From NCBI RefSeq assembly GCF_021227995.1, contig NZ_CP089301.1:1674001-1738000 (forward strand): a stretch of DNA of 64,000 nt, written 5' to 3'. This document shows, piece by piece, positions 1 to 8,842 of this stretch. Both the position numbers and the translations under genes were made by a program. The stretch's first letter is position 1. The number at the start of each line of letters is the position of its first letter. The notes below the pieces were generated by a model, which saw nothing but the letters and a program-made list of their open reading frames with translations, was not told the origin of the DNA and did not search any database. This DNA comes from Novosphingobium kaempferiae (GTDB lineage: Bacteria; Pseudomonadota; Alphaproteobacteria; Sphingomonadales; Sphingomonadaceae).

Positions 1-1012
1 CAGCCGTTCCGCGCAAGAAGAACGGCGCTCCGTTGACGGTCAGCCGCCGCGTTCCGGCGGTTTCGGTGAGCGCGTAGGAACGCAGGCCGAACGGCGTTGA
101 CGTCTCATCCACCGTCCGCGAACCCTCCATGATCCGGGCACGCAGGGTGTAGAGTGTCGGCGTTGCGGGCGACCACAGGCGCGGTCGGGAGATCGTCGGC
201 AGCGGGGCGTCGAAGCTCGCCTCGGCCCCTGCCGCAAGCTGCTGCGTCTGGCGCGCCTTCGAGACTACCCGGCCCGAGGGGTCAAGCAGTTCGGTGACGA
301 TCTCGAACCGACGGCTGCGCCCGGACAGGTTCTGGAGCTCGGTCCGCGTCGTCAGGCTGGCGGATTGCGCCGTGATGCGGCCCTTGTCACCCCACGCGAA
401 CAGGCCGAACGGGCGGACACGCAGCCCCGAAGTGCGCATGACGTGAACCGGGCGGAAGATGCCGAAGGGCTGCGAGCCCTCCGCAAAGCCGTTCTGCGGC
501 TGATCGTCGCCCGACACCCACGGCAGGTCGGTGATCCCGGCGGGATTGTCCACGCGAACCGCAAGGACATTGCGCCCGCCGCGGACCGCCTCGGTGACGT
601 CGAGCGTGAAGCTGGTGAGGCCGCCGCCATGCCTGCCGACTTCGCGCCCGTTCAGCCAGACGGTGGCGTAGCTGTTGACGCCCTCGAACATCAGGAAGAC
701 GCGCTCGTCGCCCTTCGGCGCGGCGATCTCGACCGGCATGCGATACCATGCGGAACCATGGCGCGCGCCCTTCACGACCTGCCGGTTGTAGGCGTATCCC
801 TGCCAGTTGTGCGGCACCGAGACGGTCTGCCAGGCGTGGTCGTCGAAGTCGGGGCGCTCGAACGGCTTGTCGGCTTCGGGAGCCCGGCCTTCCGCATCGG
901 CGTCGAACACGGCCGAGCGCCAGCCGTCCGCCAGCACGACATCGGTGCGGGCGGCGGCAGGCAGCGGCGCGATGGCGGTCGCCAACGCCAGCGCTGGCAG
1001 GAGATGGCTCAC
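1..1012 (-). CDS. Glycoside hydrolase family 2 protein (beta-galactosidase/mannosidase type), 3' end outside window
   Basis: I translated about 337 residues from the minus strand. A GTG start at 1012 overlaps the TGA of the upstream dehydratase gene as GTGA. Residues 1-19 form a signal peptide ([19 protein letters not shown]), so the enzyme is exported. The GH2 sugar-binding jelly-roll follows, with [41 protein letters not shown] and [10 protein letters not shown]. An Ig-like domain then ends in [12 protein letters not shown] and PFGLRSY. The TIM barrel begins at [13 protein letters not shown], and the catalytic NE and nucleophile Glu lie beyond the window edge. Family GH2 removes terminal beta-galactosyl, mannosyl or glucuronyl units. 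Coupling to ManD favours a substrate yielding mannonate or a uronic acid, but specificity cannot be read here. No frameshift is seen. Confidence 0.88.
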   Translation of the reverse strand, partial: MSHLLPALALATAIAPLPAAARTDVVLADGWRSAVFDADAEGRAPEADKPFERPDFDDHAWQTVSVPHNWQGYAYNRQVVKGARHGSAWYRMPVEIAAPKGDERVFLMFEGVNSYATVWLNGREVGRHGGGLTSFTLDVTEAVRGGRNVLAVRVDNPAGITDLPWVSGDDQPQNGFAEGSQPFGIFRPVHVMRTSGLRVRPFGLFAWGDKGRITAQSASLTTRTELQNLSGRSRRFEIVTELLDPSGRVVSKARQTQQLAAGAEASFDAPLPTISRPRLWSPATPTLYTLRARIMEGSRTVDETSTPFGLRSYALTETAGTRRLTVNGAPFFLRGTA

Positions 1013-2244
1013 CAGTTCCACATCGAGCCGTCCGCAAGGCGGGCGATCGGCAACTGGCGCGGTTCGTAGGGGTATTTCGCCGCCAACTTCTCGTCGATAT
1101 CGACGCCGTGGCCGGGCGTGTCACCGACCTTCAGGTAGCCGTCCGCGAAGCTGTAATCGTGCGGGAAAACCTCGTCGGTTTCGGGGCTATGGCGCATGTA
1201 TTCCTGGATGCCGAAGTTCGGCACCCAGGTATCGAAATGCAGCGCCGCACCCATGCAGACCGGCGACAGGTCGGTAGCGCCGTGGCTTCCTGTGCGCACC
1301 TGATAGAGCGAGGCGAGGTCGGCGATGCGGCGCAAGTGCGTGATGCCGCCAGCATGGACGACGGTGGTGCGGATATAGTCGATGAGCTGGTTCTGGATCA
1401 GCTCCCGGCAATCCCAGATCGTGTTGAAGATCTCGCCGACGGCCAGCGGTGTTACCGTGTGCTGGCGGATGAGGCGGAACGCTTCCTGGTTTTCCGCCGG
1501 GGTGGCGTCCTCCATCCAGAACAGGCGGTACGGCTCCAGCGACTTGCCAAGGCGTCCGGCCTCGATCGGCGTCAGTCGGTGGTGGACGTCGTGGAGCAGT
1601 TCGATGTCAGGGCCATGGACGTCGCGCAGCCGCTCGAACAGCTTGGGGGTGTGGTTGAGGTAGCTCGACGTGGACCAGAGCGTTTCGGTCGGCAGCGTGG
1701 CGTCGGCGGGCTCATAGTACATGTCGCCGCGCCCGACGCCATAGGCGTGCCTGACGCCGGGAATGCCGCTCTGCGCCCGGATCGCGCGGTAACCGGCATC
1801 CTTGTAGCGACCGACCTGATCTACGGTTTCCTCGATATCCCCGCCGTTGGCATGACCATAGACCAGCACGCCGTCGCGCGACCGACCGCCGAGCAACTGG
1901 TAGAGCGGCATTCCGGCGGCCTTGGCCTTGATGTCCCACAACGCCGTGTCGACCGCCGCGATCGCCGACATCGTGACCGGCCCGCGCCGCCAGTAAGCGC
2001 CGCGATAGAGGAACTGCCAGATGTCCTCGATCTGCTGCGCGTCGCGCCCGATGAGGTTGGGCACGACATGATCCTGGAGATAGGAAACGACCGCCAGTTC
2101 ACGCCCGTTCAGCGTGGCATCGCCGATACCATAGAGCCCCTGATCGGTCTCGATCTTGAGCGTCACGAAATTGCGCCCGGGAGATGTTACGATCACATTG
2201 GCGCGCGTGATCCTGATGGCGCTGCCCGCCCCCGACTTATCCAA
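1009..2244 (-). CDS. manD: D-mannonate dehydratase, enolase superfamily
   Basis: This enzyme removes water from D-mannonate to give 2-keto-3-deoxygluconate in the cytoplasm. It is about 411 residues, as expected for the ManD group. The N-terminal capping domain has [28 protein letters not shown] and [22 protein letters not shown]. The barrel carries the metal ligands in [20 protein letters not shown] and AVGEIFNT, then the general-base region [12 protein letters not shown], and ends [10 protein letters not shown]...SMWNW. I recall the N. aromaticivorans ManD as nearly identical across these motifs. No ATG begins the frame: a TTG at 2244 preceded by GGGAGAGG is the best-supported start, and the open frame upstream to TTG 2286 lacks a ribosome site. 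The gene overlaps the GH2 gene by 4 bases and lies downstream of the GntR regulator. Confidence 0.93.
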   Translation of the reverse strand: MDKSGAGSAIRITRANVIVTSPGRNFVTLKIETDQGLYGIGDATLNGRELAVVSYLQDHVVPNLIGRDAQQIEDIWQFLYRGAYWRRGPVTMSAIAAVDTALWDIKAKAAGMPLYQLLGGRSRDGVLVYGHANGGDIEETVDQVGRYKDAGYRAIRAQSGIPGVRHAYGVGRGDMYYEPADATLPTETLWSTSSYLNHTPKLFERLRDVHGPDIELLHDVHHRLTPIEAGRLGKSLEPYRLFWMEDATPAENQEAFRLIRQHTVTPLAVGEIFNTIWDCRELIQNQLIDYIRTTVVHAGGITHLRRIADLASLYQVRTGSHGATDLSPVCMGAALHFDTWVPNFGIQEYMRHSPETDEVFPHDYSFADGYLKVGDTPGHGVDIDEKLAAKYPYEPRQLPIARLADGSMWNW

Positions 2245-2271
2245 TTGCCCTCTCCCGATGTCGACACATAA

Positions 2272-2300
2272 TTCATCATACAACAAGGATGATATGTCTG
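2272..2300. promoter_or_regulatory. Candidate operator ahead of manD
   Basis: In the short gap between the gntR stop and manD start the sequence holds ATCAT, nine bases, then ATGAT as an inverted pair in AT-rich DNA. It is the only dyad seen in the manD upstream region and lies where a FadR-type repressor site would be expected. The arms are short, so this is a weak call. Confidence 0.25.
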
Positions 2301-2345
2301 ATAACGAGGCGTCAATGCGGAAGCAAGCGCGATTTTAGGCTCCGG

Positions 2346-3104
2346 TCAGAGGGCCGGATGTTGCTCCAGTCGATTGCGGAGTTTGGCAGTTTCCTGCTTT
2401 ACGCGGCGGATTGCGTCGAGTTCCGTGACGGCCAGCAGGTTCTCGATCACCCGTCCCAGATGGTCACGCATGGCACGCCGCGCCTCGGTGGGATTACGAT
2501 TCGTGAGGGCTTCGACGATCCGACGGTGGTCGTCCACGATAGGCTTCACGCCCGCTGAGCGCGATCGTTGCAGCATTTCGGCGCAGAGCGGGGAGCGGTT
2601 GCGTACATCCCACAGGGTCTCGACCACCAGCAGCATCGCCTGATTTTGCGTGGCCTCGGCAATGCGCAGATGGAATTCCCGGTCGGCGATCTCGTCGTGG
2701 ATCTCGTGCTGGTTCTCTGCCGTCATCTTGTCGAGGATGGCGTTGAGCGCCTCAAGATCGGCTTCGGTGACAGCGGCTGCTGCCAAGGCAGCGCATTCGC
2801 CCTCGATCAGACGACGGGCCTCGGTCAGTTCGAATGCGCCGATGTTGAGATCGGCCGCCGCGCGCACTTCCACCGCATTGCCTGTGACGAATACGCCCGC
2901 ACCGCGCCGGGTTTCCACCAGCCCCAGTATCTCCATTCCGATCATTGCCTCGCGCACCGTCAGTCGACTGACGTCGAAGCGGTCCACAAGCAGGCGTTCG
3001 GGTGGGAGGCGGTCTCCGGCACGGTAGACGCCTTGTGCGATTTCCGCCTGAAGTACGGCGATGATGGTCTGGTAAAGCTTTTTCGACGGGGGCTTCCCGG
3101 TCAT
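2346..3104 (-). CDS. GntR/FadR-family transcriptional regulator
   Basis: This DNA-binding repressor probably governs the manD-GH2 operon just downstream on the same strand. The N-terminal winged helix (residues about 10-75) includes GDRLPPERLLVDRFDVSRLTVREAM and LGLVETRRGAGVFVTG, the GntR signature. The C-terminal FCD effector domain (residues about 95-225) has EARRLIEGECAALAA, DREFHLRIAEATQN and DDHRRIVEALTNRNPTEARRAMRDHL; the Asp and three His typical of the metal site are present. ATG at 3104 has AGAAGG nine bases upstream, whereas ATG at 3113 sits directly on that site, so 3104 is preferred. The family usually binds a sugar acid or carboxylate. Control by mannonate or a related uronate is inference from context. 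Confidence 0.9.
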   Translation of the reverse strand: MTGKPPSKKLYQTIIAVLQAEIAQGVYRAGDRLPPERLLVDRFDVSRLTVREAMIGMEILGLVETRRGAGVFVTGNAVEVRAAADLNIGAFELTEARRLIEGECAALAAAAVTEADLEALNAILDKMTAENQHEIHDEIADREFHLRIAEATQNQAMLLVVETLWDVRNRSPLCAEMLQRSRSAGVKPIVDDHRRIVEALTNRNPTEARRAMRDHLGRVIENLLAVTELDAIRRVKQETAKLRNRLEQHPAL

Positions 3105-3209
3105 CTGGCACATCCTTCTGCGGTCGCCCGCGACACGAAGGCTGTGGCAGCGTCCTTGTCAGACATGTACCGTCAAACATCATCGCCATCAACCCGGTGC
3201 GGTCGATCG

Positions 3210-3827
3210 CTATCCGGTCACGAAGCGGGAATTGGCGTAGACAGGGTCGCCCATCCCCCATTCTCCGATCGGGCGCAGACTGGCGTGCATCCCTTCATTG
3301 CGGATTTCGTCGCTCGGACGGGAATCGTTCCAGTCGGTGACGACCTGCCGACGCAGGATGCGCCATTCGCCGTCGCGGCGCTCCAGCCGGTCAAGATAGC
3401 GCCCCGCCATCACGAACATCGCGTTTTCGGGATCGAGGCCGCGCCCGGCCATCTGTCCGAAGTAGCGGCTGCCGAGAATTGTTTCGATCATGTCGGCGCG
3501 CACGCGGCAGGCGGAATAGAGGTAGCTCTCGGCTGTCGCGATGTCTCCGGCGATATCGATATGCACGTTGAGCAGGCAATGCGTGCCCATCGTGAAATAG
3601 CGCGTGATCTCGCCGATGATGAACGGCACGAATTCGCTCGCGCGACCGACGTAGATGCCGTGGATGTCCTCGCCATCGGGCCAGTACACGGTCTCCATCA
3701 GCGCGAGGTCCGCCCGGTCGAGCGCGCGGCAGTAGCGCGTGAGCACGTCGCCGACATCGCGCAGGGCGACGAGTTCGGCGAGGCGTTCGCGCGCCGTACT
3801 TGCGCCGCTCACGGCAGGTTTGCCCAT
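3210..3827 (-). CDS. SnoaL/NTF2-like protein, tandem paralogue 1
   Basis: A protein of 205 residues with the cone-shaped NTF2-like fold: ARERLAELVALRDVGDVLTRYCRALDR, LMETVYWPDGEDIHG, HCLLNVHIDIAGDIATAESYL, and RYLDRLERRDGEWRILRRQVVTDWNDS. The pattern YxRALDRxD...VYWPD...H...YxR is the SnoaL_4 type, found in ring-hydroxylating, dehydratase and isomerase-like proteins of aromatic and steroid catabolism. The exact reaction is unknown. The gene overlaps its paralogue by 19 bases if ATG 3827 is used, or by 4 bases (GTGA) with a GTG start at 3812; the second fits the style of this genome. The copies are clearly related along their length, indicating a tandem duplication. Confidence 0.85.
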   Translation of the reverse strand: MGKPAVSGASTARERLAELVALRDVGDVLTRYCRALDRADLALMETVYWPDGEDIHGIYVGRASEFVPFIIGEITRYFTMGTHCLLNVHIDIAGDIATAESYLYSACRVRADMIETILGSRYFGQMAGRGLDPENAMFVMAGRYLDRLERRDGEWRILRRQVVTDWNDSRPSDEIRNEGMHASLRPIGEWGMGDPVYANSRFVTG

Positions 3828-4387
3828 ACCGGATCGCCCGGGCCGCGCTCTCCGAGCGGGCGCAGCGTGGCGAACATGCCCTGGTCGAGAATCTCGTTCG
3901 ACGGATGACTATCGTTCCAGTCCATGACGACCTTGCGGTGAAGGATGCGCCACTCGCCATCGCGCCGCTCGAACCGGTCGAGATAGCGGCCGCCGAAATA
4001 GAACGTGTGATGCGCCGGATCGAGCCCCTTGCCCGCATACATCTGCATGTAGCGGGAGCCGAAGATTTCGTCCGCCTTGTCCGCCCTGACCTTGTGATAG
4101 GCGAACAGGTAGGTTTCGGTCGCGGCGCGGTCCCCGGCGATCTCCATATGCACATTCATGAGCCCATGCATGGTGACTTCGAACCATTCCTGGATCTCGC
4201 GCACGATGAAGTCGGCGAACTCCGCTGCGTTGCCGTCGAACACGCCGTGGCTGTCGGTGCCGTCGGGCCAGTAGACGCTGCGCATGAGGTCCACGTCGCA
4301 ACGGTCCAGAGCGCGCGAGTAGCGGGTGAGCACGGCATAGATGTCGCGTCGCGCGACGAGATCCTCGATATCGGCGTCGGTTACCAT
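3809..4387 (-). CDS. SnoaL/NTF2-like protein, tandem paralogue 2
   Basis: A protein of 192 residues closely resembling the next gene: DIEDLVARRDIYAVLTRYSRALDRCDVDLMRSVYWPDGTDSHG, HGLMNVHMEIAGDRAATETYL, and GRYLDRFERRDGEWRILHRKVVMDWNDS. ATG 4387 is chosen because a clear GGAGAG lies just upstream, while the open frame to 4468 has none. It is the first gene of a two-gene operon and is divergent from the exported hydrolase at 4604. Members of this family often act as small dehydratases or isomerases on catabolic intermediates. Here the function is unassigned. Confidence 0.87.
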   Translation of the reverse strand: MVTDADIEDLVARRDIYAVLTRYSRALDRCDVDLMRSVYWPDGTDSHGVFDGNAAEFADFIVREIQEWFEVTMHGLMNVHMEIAGDRAATETYLFAYHKVRADKADEIFGSRYMQMYAGKGLDPAHHTFYFGGRYLDRFERRDGEWRILHRKVVMDWNDSHPSNEILDQGMFATLRPLGERGPGDPVWANLP

Positions 4388-4455
4388 TGATCTCTCCTCT
4401 CCGGCCGTTGCGCTCGATGGGCGCCTGTCGCCTTGATGGAAGACTAGATGCAATG

Positions 4456-4487
4456 ACATTAAAGACAATCGTGAATGTATTTAATGT
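4456..4487. promoter_or_regulatory. Inverted repeat in divergent promoter region
   Basis: ACATTAAA at 4456-4463 and TTTAATGT at 4480-4487 are perfect 8-base inverted arms 16 bases apart. A further AATGT at 4474-4478 gives a second, inner pairing with ACATT. The site sits in AT-rich DNA between the divergent SnoaL pair and the hydrolase gene, where an operator controlling both would be expected. No regulator gene is adjacent, so the factor is unknown. Confidence 0.5.
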
Positions 4488-4603
4488 GCGCTTGTGAGTG
4501 ACCCCGGCCTCGACGAGCGAGAACTACATAATCTTACATCCTTTTACCGGCCCGTCCCGCCGGGCTCATGTAGCGTCCCGGCAGCAACGACGGAGAGAGA
4601 CTC

Positions 4604-5569
4604 ATGAAGTACCGTGTACTTGCGATCGCTATGGCCTGCGCAATGGCTATGGCTCCGGCGGTGGGTCAGGCGGCCAGCCCCACGACGACTGCGATGCGAC
4701 CTGTCCCCGTCATCCGCTACAACACCACGACGATCGAGGGCGTGAAGGTGTTCTATCGCGAGGCCGGGCCTGCGGATGCCCCGGTCGTGCTGCTGCTGCA
4801 CGGCTTTCCCACATCCTCGCACATGTTCCGCAATCTCATTCCGCTGCTGGCTGATCGCTACCATGTGATCGCGCCGGACTACCCCGGCTTCGGCCAGAGC
4901 GATGCGCCCGATCACGGCGCCTTCGCCTATACCTTCGCCCATTACGCCGATATCGTGGAAGCTCTCACGGTGAAGCTCGGCGCCCAGCGCTATGCGATGT
5001 ACGTGATGGATTACGGCGCCCCGGTCGGATATCGTCTCGCGCTTAAGCACCCGGAGCGGGTGAGCGCGCTGATCGTCCAGAACGGCAACGCCTATACGGA
5101 GGGACTGCGGGAGTTCTGGGATCCGATCAAGGCCTACTGGGCGGATGGATCGCAGGCGAAGCGCGATGCGCTCAACGGGTTGGTCACGCTGGAGACCACC
5201 AAGTTCCAGTACACCGACGGCATGTCGGACCTCAGCCACATCAGCCCGGACAACTGGGTCGTCGATCAGGCGCTGCTGGACCGTCCGGGCAACCGCGACA
5301 TCCAGCTCGACCTGTTCCACGATTACGGCAGCAACGTGCCGCTCTACCCGCAATTCCAGGAATTCTTCCGCAAGTACAAGCCGCCGACGCTGATCGTCTG
5401 GGGTAAGAACGACAAGATCTTCCCCGAGGCAGGGGCTCATCCCTACTTGCGCGATCTGCCCAAGGCAGAGATGCACATCCTGAACAGCGGCCACTTCGCG
5501 CTGGAGGATCAACTGGATGTCATGGCGCCGCTGATCCACGATTTCCTCGACCGACAGGTCAAGCGATAG
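4604..5569 (+). CDS. Exported alpha/beta hydrolase with Asp nucleophile (epoxide hydrolase/dehalogenase type)
   Basis: A protein of 321 residues with a Sec signal peptide (residues 1-24, ending GQAA), so periplasmic or secreted. The oxyanion region is [14 protein letters not shown] (HG at 66-67), followed by YPGFGQSD. The nucleophile elbow reads [10 protein letters not shown], with Asp136 where esterases have Ser. An Asp nucleophile is characteristic of epoxide hydrolases and haloalkane or fluoroacetate dehalogenases, which form a covalent ester intermediate. The acid lies in [11 protein letters not shown] and the base in [12 protein letters not shown]. An extracytoplasmic location is unusual for this class. 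It starts a plus-strand cluster with the OYE and WrbA genes. Substrate is unknown; an epoxide is most likely. Confidence 0.88.
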   Translation: MKYRVLAIAMACAMAMAPAVGQAASPTTTAMRPVPVIRYNTTTIEGVKVFYREAGPADAPVVLLLHGFPTSSHMFRNLIPLLADRYHVIAPDYPGFGQSDAPDHGAFAYTFAHYADIVEALTVKLGAQRYAMYVMDYGAPVGYRLALKHPERVSALIVQNGNAYTEGLREFWDPIKAYWADGSQAKRDALNGLVTLETTKFQYTDGMSDLSHISPDNWVVDQALLDRPGNRDIQLDLFHDYGSNVPLYPQFQEFFRKYKPPTLIVWGKNDKIFPEAGAHPYLRDLPKAEMHILNSGHFALEDQLDVMAPLIHDFLDRQVKR

Positions 5570-5654
5570 GGGGCGGGCCGGGCTTTACATCGATTTACGG
5601 GCAGCAAGGCTTACCGGGCCATATGTTTCGGACGCCGCTTCAAGGAGGTTTCTG

Positions 5655-6751
5655 GTGACCGAGCCAGCGCTTTTCACGCCCACCGCCATCGGCGCGATCG
5701 AGGTCGCCAATAGGGTGGCGATGGCGCCACTGACCCGGTCACGGGCGGACATGGAAGGCGTGCATACGCCGCTGGCGGTAGAATACTATCGCCAGCGGGC
5801 CTCCTCCGGGCTCATCATCACCGAAGCCACCAACATCTCCCGACAGGGGCGCGGCTATGCGCTGACGCCGGGCATTTATACCGACGCGCATGTAGCGGCG
5901 TGGAGGCCGGTGACCGAGGCGGTGCATGCCGCCGGGGGCAAGATCGTCGTGCAACTCTGGCACGTCGGGCGGATGTCGCATGTCAGCCTGCAGGAGAATG
6001 GCGCGGCCCGGTCGCCCCATCGGCGATACAGGGCGGGGAAACCGTCTTCACGCTCGATGGCCCGCAGCCGCCTTCAATGCCGCGCGCGCTGGAAACCGGC
6101 GAAATTCCCGGGATCATCGAGGACTATCGCAACGCTGCCCGGAAAGCGCTGGAGGCCGGATTCGACGGGATCGAGGTTCACGCCGCCAACTGCTACCTGC
6201 TCGAACAATTCCTGCGCGACAGCACCAACAAGCGGACCGACCAGTACGGTGGATCGGTGGAGAACCGTGCGCGTCTGGCGATCGAGGTGGTGAGCGCTGT
6301 GTCGGAAATCTGGAGCACGGATCGCGTCGGCCTGCGGCTCTCGCCGCTCACCCAGTCGGCAGGCGCGGCCCCGCTCGACAGCGATCCGCAAGGAACTTAC
6401 GGCTATCTGGGCGAAAAGCTCGGCAAGCTTGGGCTCGCGTACCTGCACTGCGTCGAAGGGCAGACCCGCGGCGCCAACGCCGCCGACGCATTCGACTTCA
6501 AGGCACTGCACGAGGCGTTCGGCGGGAAGTACATCGCGAACAACAGTTATGACCGGGATCTTGCGATCAGCGCTGTGGAGTCCGGTCATGCCGACATGAT
6601 CGCATTCGGTCGCCCGTTCATCGGCAACCCCGATCTGGTCGAGCGCCTGCGCCGGAATGCCCTGCTGGTCGATGCTCCGCACGAAACGTACTATGGCGGC
6701 GGCGCCGAGGGCTACACCGACTTCAAGACCCTCGATGCCACGGCGGCTTGA
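5655..6751 (+). pseudogene. Old Yellow Enzyme family NADH:flavin oxidoreductase, frameshifted
   Basis: The protein would be about 365 residues, an FMN barrel reducing activated alkenes with NAD(P)H. GTG 5655 has AAGGAGG six bases upstream. The first frame gives PTAIGAIEVANRVAMAPLTRSRA, SSGLIITEATNIS and VVQLWHVGRMSH, then leaves the family pattern after LQENGAA. The second frame, from about 6008, resumes exactly with PVAPSAIQGG and continues through FDGIEVHAANCYLLEQFL (substrate His/Asn), YGGSVENRARL and [11 protein letters not shown]. One base is missing, most simply a C from the CCC run at 6007-6009: adding it restores AAPVAPSAI. Everything else is intact, so this is either a very recent null mutation or a homopolymer sequencing error. 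Confidence 0.85.
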
Positions 6752-6777
6752 GGGAAAACAAGGCCGAGGAGATCCCG

Positions 6778-7458
6778 ATGGCGAAAGTTCTAGTGCTCTA
6801 TTATTCGTCCTATGGACATATCGAAACGATGGCGAATGCCGTCGCCGCAGGTGCTCGATCCGCAGGCGCGCAGGTCGATGTCAAGCGGGTGCCGGAAACG
6901 GTGCCGCTCGACGTTGCGCAGGGTGCCTATTTCAAGCTCGACCAGGACGCTCCTGTCGCAGCCATCGCCGATCTTGCCGACTATGATGCGATCATCGTCG
7001 GCACGGGCACCCGCTTCGGCCGCATGTCGAGCCAGATGGCGGCGTTTCTCGATCAGGGCGGCGGCCTCTGGGCGCGCGGTGCGCTGAACGGCAAGGTCGG
7101 CGGGGCTTTCACCTCGACCGGTAGCCAGCATGGGGGACAGGAAACGACGCTGTTCTCGATCATCACCAACCTGCTGCACTTCGGCATGGTCGTCGTCGGG
7201 CTGGACTACGGCTTCGCAGGCCAAATGGGCGTGGACATCGTTCGCGGCGGTGCGCCTTATGGTGCGACCACCATCGCCGGGGCGGACGGTAGCCGTCAAC
7301 CGGGTGAGGAAGAACTCGCCGGGGCACACTATCAGGGCAAGCGCATCGCCGAGGTGGCGATGAAGCTTCACCCACCGGCCGGGGCATCCGACGCGCTCGA
7401 CGATGCACTGAGCGACAGCTTCCCTGCCAGCGATCCGGCCTCGATCACCGAGCCCTGA
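6778..7458 (+). CDS. wrbA: NAD(P)H:quinone oxidoreductase WrbA with C-terminal DSFPASDP extension
   Basis: A flavodoxin-fold enzyme that transfers two electrons from NAD(P)H to quinones using FMN. It begins [18 protein letters not shown] (phosphate-binding loop). [18 protein letters not shown] and [18 protein letters not shown] follow, all typical of WrbA. The ATG at 6778 has AGGAG nearby and lies 27 bases after the OYE stop, so the two are co-transcribed. The family is about 200 residues, while this protein is 226. The extra tail, after the usual end, contains [16 protein letters not shown], a short motif that I know mainly as the C-terminal piece of small alphaproteobacterial proteins. The fusion is real in the sequence; its role is unknown. 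Confidence 0.92.
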   Translation: MAKVLVLYYSSYGHIETMANAVAAGARSAGAQVDVKRVPETVPLDVAQGAYFKLDQDAPVAAIADLADYDAIIVGTGTRFGRMSSQMAAFLDQGGGLWARGALNGKVGGAFTSTGSQHGGQETTLFSIITNLLHFGMVVVGLDYGFAGQMGVDIVRGGAPYGATTIAGADGSRQPGEEELAGAHYQGKRIAEVAMKLHPPAGASDALDDALSDSFPASDPASITEP

Positions 7459-7498
7459 TCTCTTCCGAACTTGTCGAACTGCGCGTCCGGTCGCTGCC

Positions 7499-8842
7499 TC
7501 AGGGCTCCGACTGGGCGCGCAGCTCCGCGACATCCTTAGCCGTAAGCGCTGAACCCTTGGCTCCGAACCGCGCCGTCACGTAGTTGGCGACGGCGGCGAC
7601 CTCTGCATCGGTGTAGGCGCGGCGGAATGAAGGCATGGACAAGCCCGGCGCAGGCCGCTCGATGCCGCTCAGGACGGCCAGCGCGACGTTGGCGGCCGAG
7701 ATGTCGTTGACCGAGCGCGCGCCGATCAGTGTCGCCTCGGGCGTGAGCAGGCTGTTGCCCGACCAGCCATGGCAGCTTACGCAGGCGCCTTGGAACACCT
7801 GCTTGCCCCGCGCGTCCGAAGTGCCAGTCATCTTGCGGTGGGAGTCCGATGCGGCTTCCGCCTTGGGCGCAGGCAGGTCCGGCGTGCGGACGGACGGGAT
7901 CGTGCGCAGGTACGTCACCATCGCCCTGATATCGGATTCCGCCATACGGCTGAGGCTGACCTCCACCACTTCGGCCATGGGACCACCCGCACCGCCCCGG
8001 CCGACCGTGTGCCCGGTCTTGAGGTATTCGACGATCTGATCGTCCGTCCACGCGCCTATGCCGGAATCCCGGTCCTGCGTGATGTTGTAGGCATTCCAGC
8101 CGTCGACTACGAAACCTGCGAACTTGTTACGGTTATCCAGCGCCTGCCCGAGATTGCGGGGCGTGTGGCAGTCCCCGCAGTGCGCGAGCGCCTCGGTCAC
8201 GTAGGCTCCGCGGTTCCATTCCGGAGAACGGTCGGGATACGGCCGGAAGCGCTTGTCAGGGTTATAGAAGAACGACCAGAACGCCATCAGCGAGCGCTGG
8301 TTGAACGGGAACTTCATGGCGTTTGCCGGCGTCTCGGCGCGCACCGGCGGGAGGCTGAACAGGTAGGCCCGGATCGCCTTCACGTCGTCGTCAGTCAGCA
8401 GCGAATAGGACTCGTAGGGAAAGGCTGGATAGAGCCGCGTGCCGTCCTTCGCGATGCCCTGATGCACCGCACGCACGAAGTCCGCGTCGGTCCAGGTGCC
8501 GATGCCGGTTTCCTTGTCCGCAGTGATGTTCGGAGAATAGAGCGTGCCGAAAGGCGTGCGGAATGCGCGACCACCGGCATAGGGGGTGCCGCCGGTGGTA
8601 GTGTGGCACGCGGCGCAGTCGGCAGCCTCGGTGATGTACTTACCCCGTTCGACGAGGCTGGCATTGCGCAGCTGTGCTGGCACGCCAACGGGGCTCGGTC
8701 CTCCGTATTCTGCCAGGGAGACGTTCCTGCCCCCGACGAAGCTGAACGGCCCCGGCGGCAGCATATGCCACGTGAGCGGCGCGCCGATCACGACCGCAGC
8801 GGCGGCACCGACACCGAGGATGATCTTCCAGCGCCGGGTCAT
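7499..8842 (-). CDS. Tri-heme cytochrome c, electron acceptor subunit of the Mo hydroxylase
   Basis: A protein of 447 residues with an N-terminal membrane anchor or signal segment (WKIILGVGAAAAVVIGAPLTW). Three heme-binding motifs are present: CAACH (near residue 77), CGDCH (near 224) and CVSCH (near 352), each in its own cytochrome c domain, with candidate Met ligands such as GLSMPSF. This architecture is that of the cytochrome subunit of membrane alcohol/aldehyde dehydrogenases and of isoquinoline-1-oxidoreductase-like enzymes. It takes electrons from the molybdenum subunit and passes them to the respiratory chain. It is last in a three-gene operon and overlaps the Mo-subunit gene by ATGA. 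Confidence 0.92.
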   Translation of the reverse strand: MTRRWKIILGVGAAAAVVIGAPLTWHMLPPGPFSFVGGRNVSLAEYGGPSPVGVPAQLRNASLVERGKYITEAADCAACHTTTGGTPYAGGRAFRTPFGTLYSPNITADKETGIGTWTDADFVRAVHQGIAKDGTRLYPAFPYESYSLLTDDDVKAIRAYLFSLPPVRAETPANAMKFPFNQRSLMAFWSFFYNPDKRFRPYPDRSPEWNRGAYVTEALAHCGDCHTPRNLGQALDNRNKFAGFVVDGWNAYNITQDRDSGIGAWTDDQIVEYLKTGHTVGRGGAGGPMAEVVEVSLSRMAESDIRAMVTYLRTIPSVRTPDLPAPKAEAASDSHRKMTGTSDARGKQVFQGACVSCHGWSGNSLLTPEATLIGARSVNDISAANVALAVLSGIERPAPGLSMPSFRRAYTDAEVAAVANYVTARFGAKGSALTAKDVAELRAQSEP

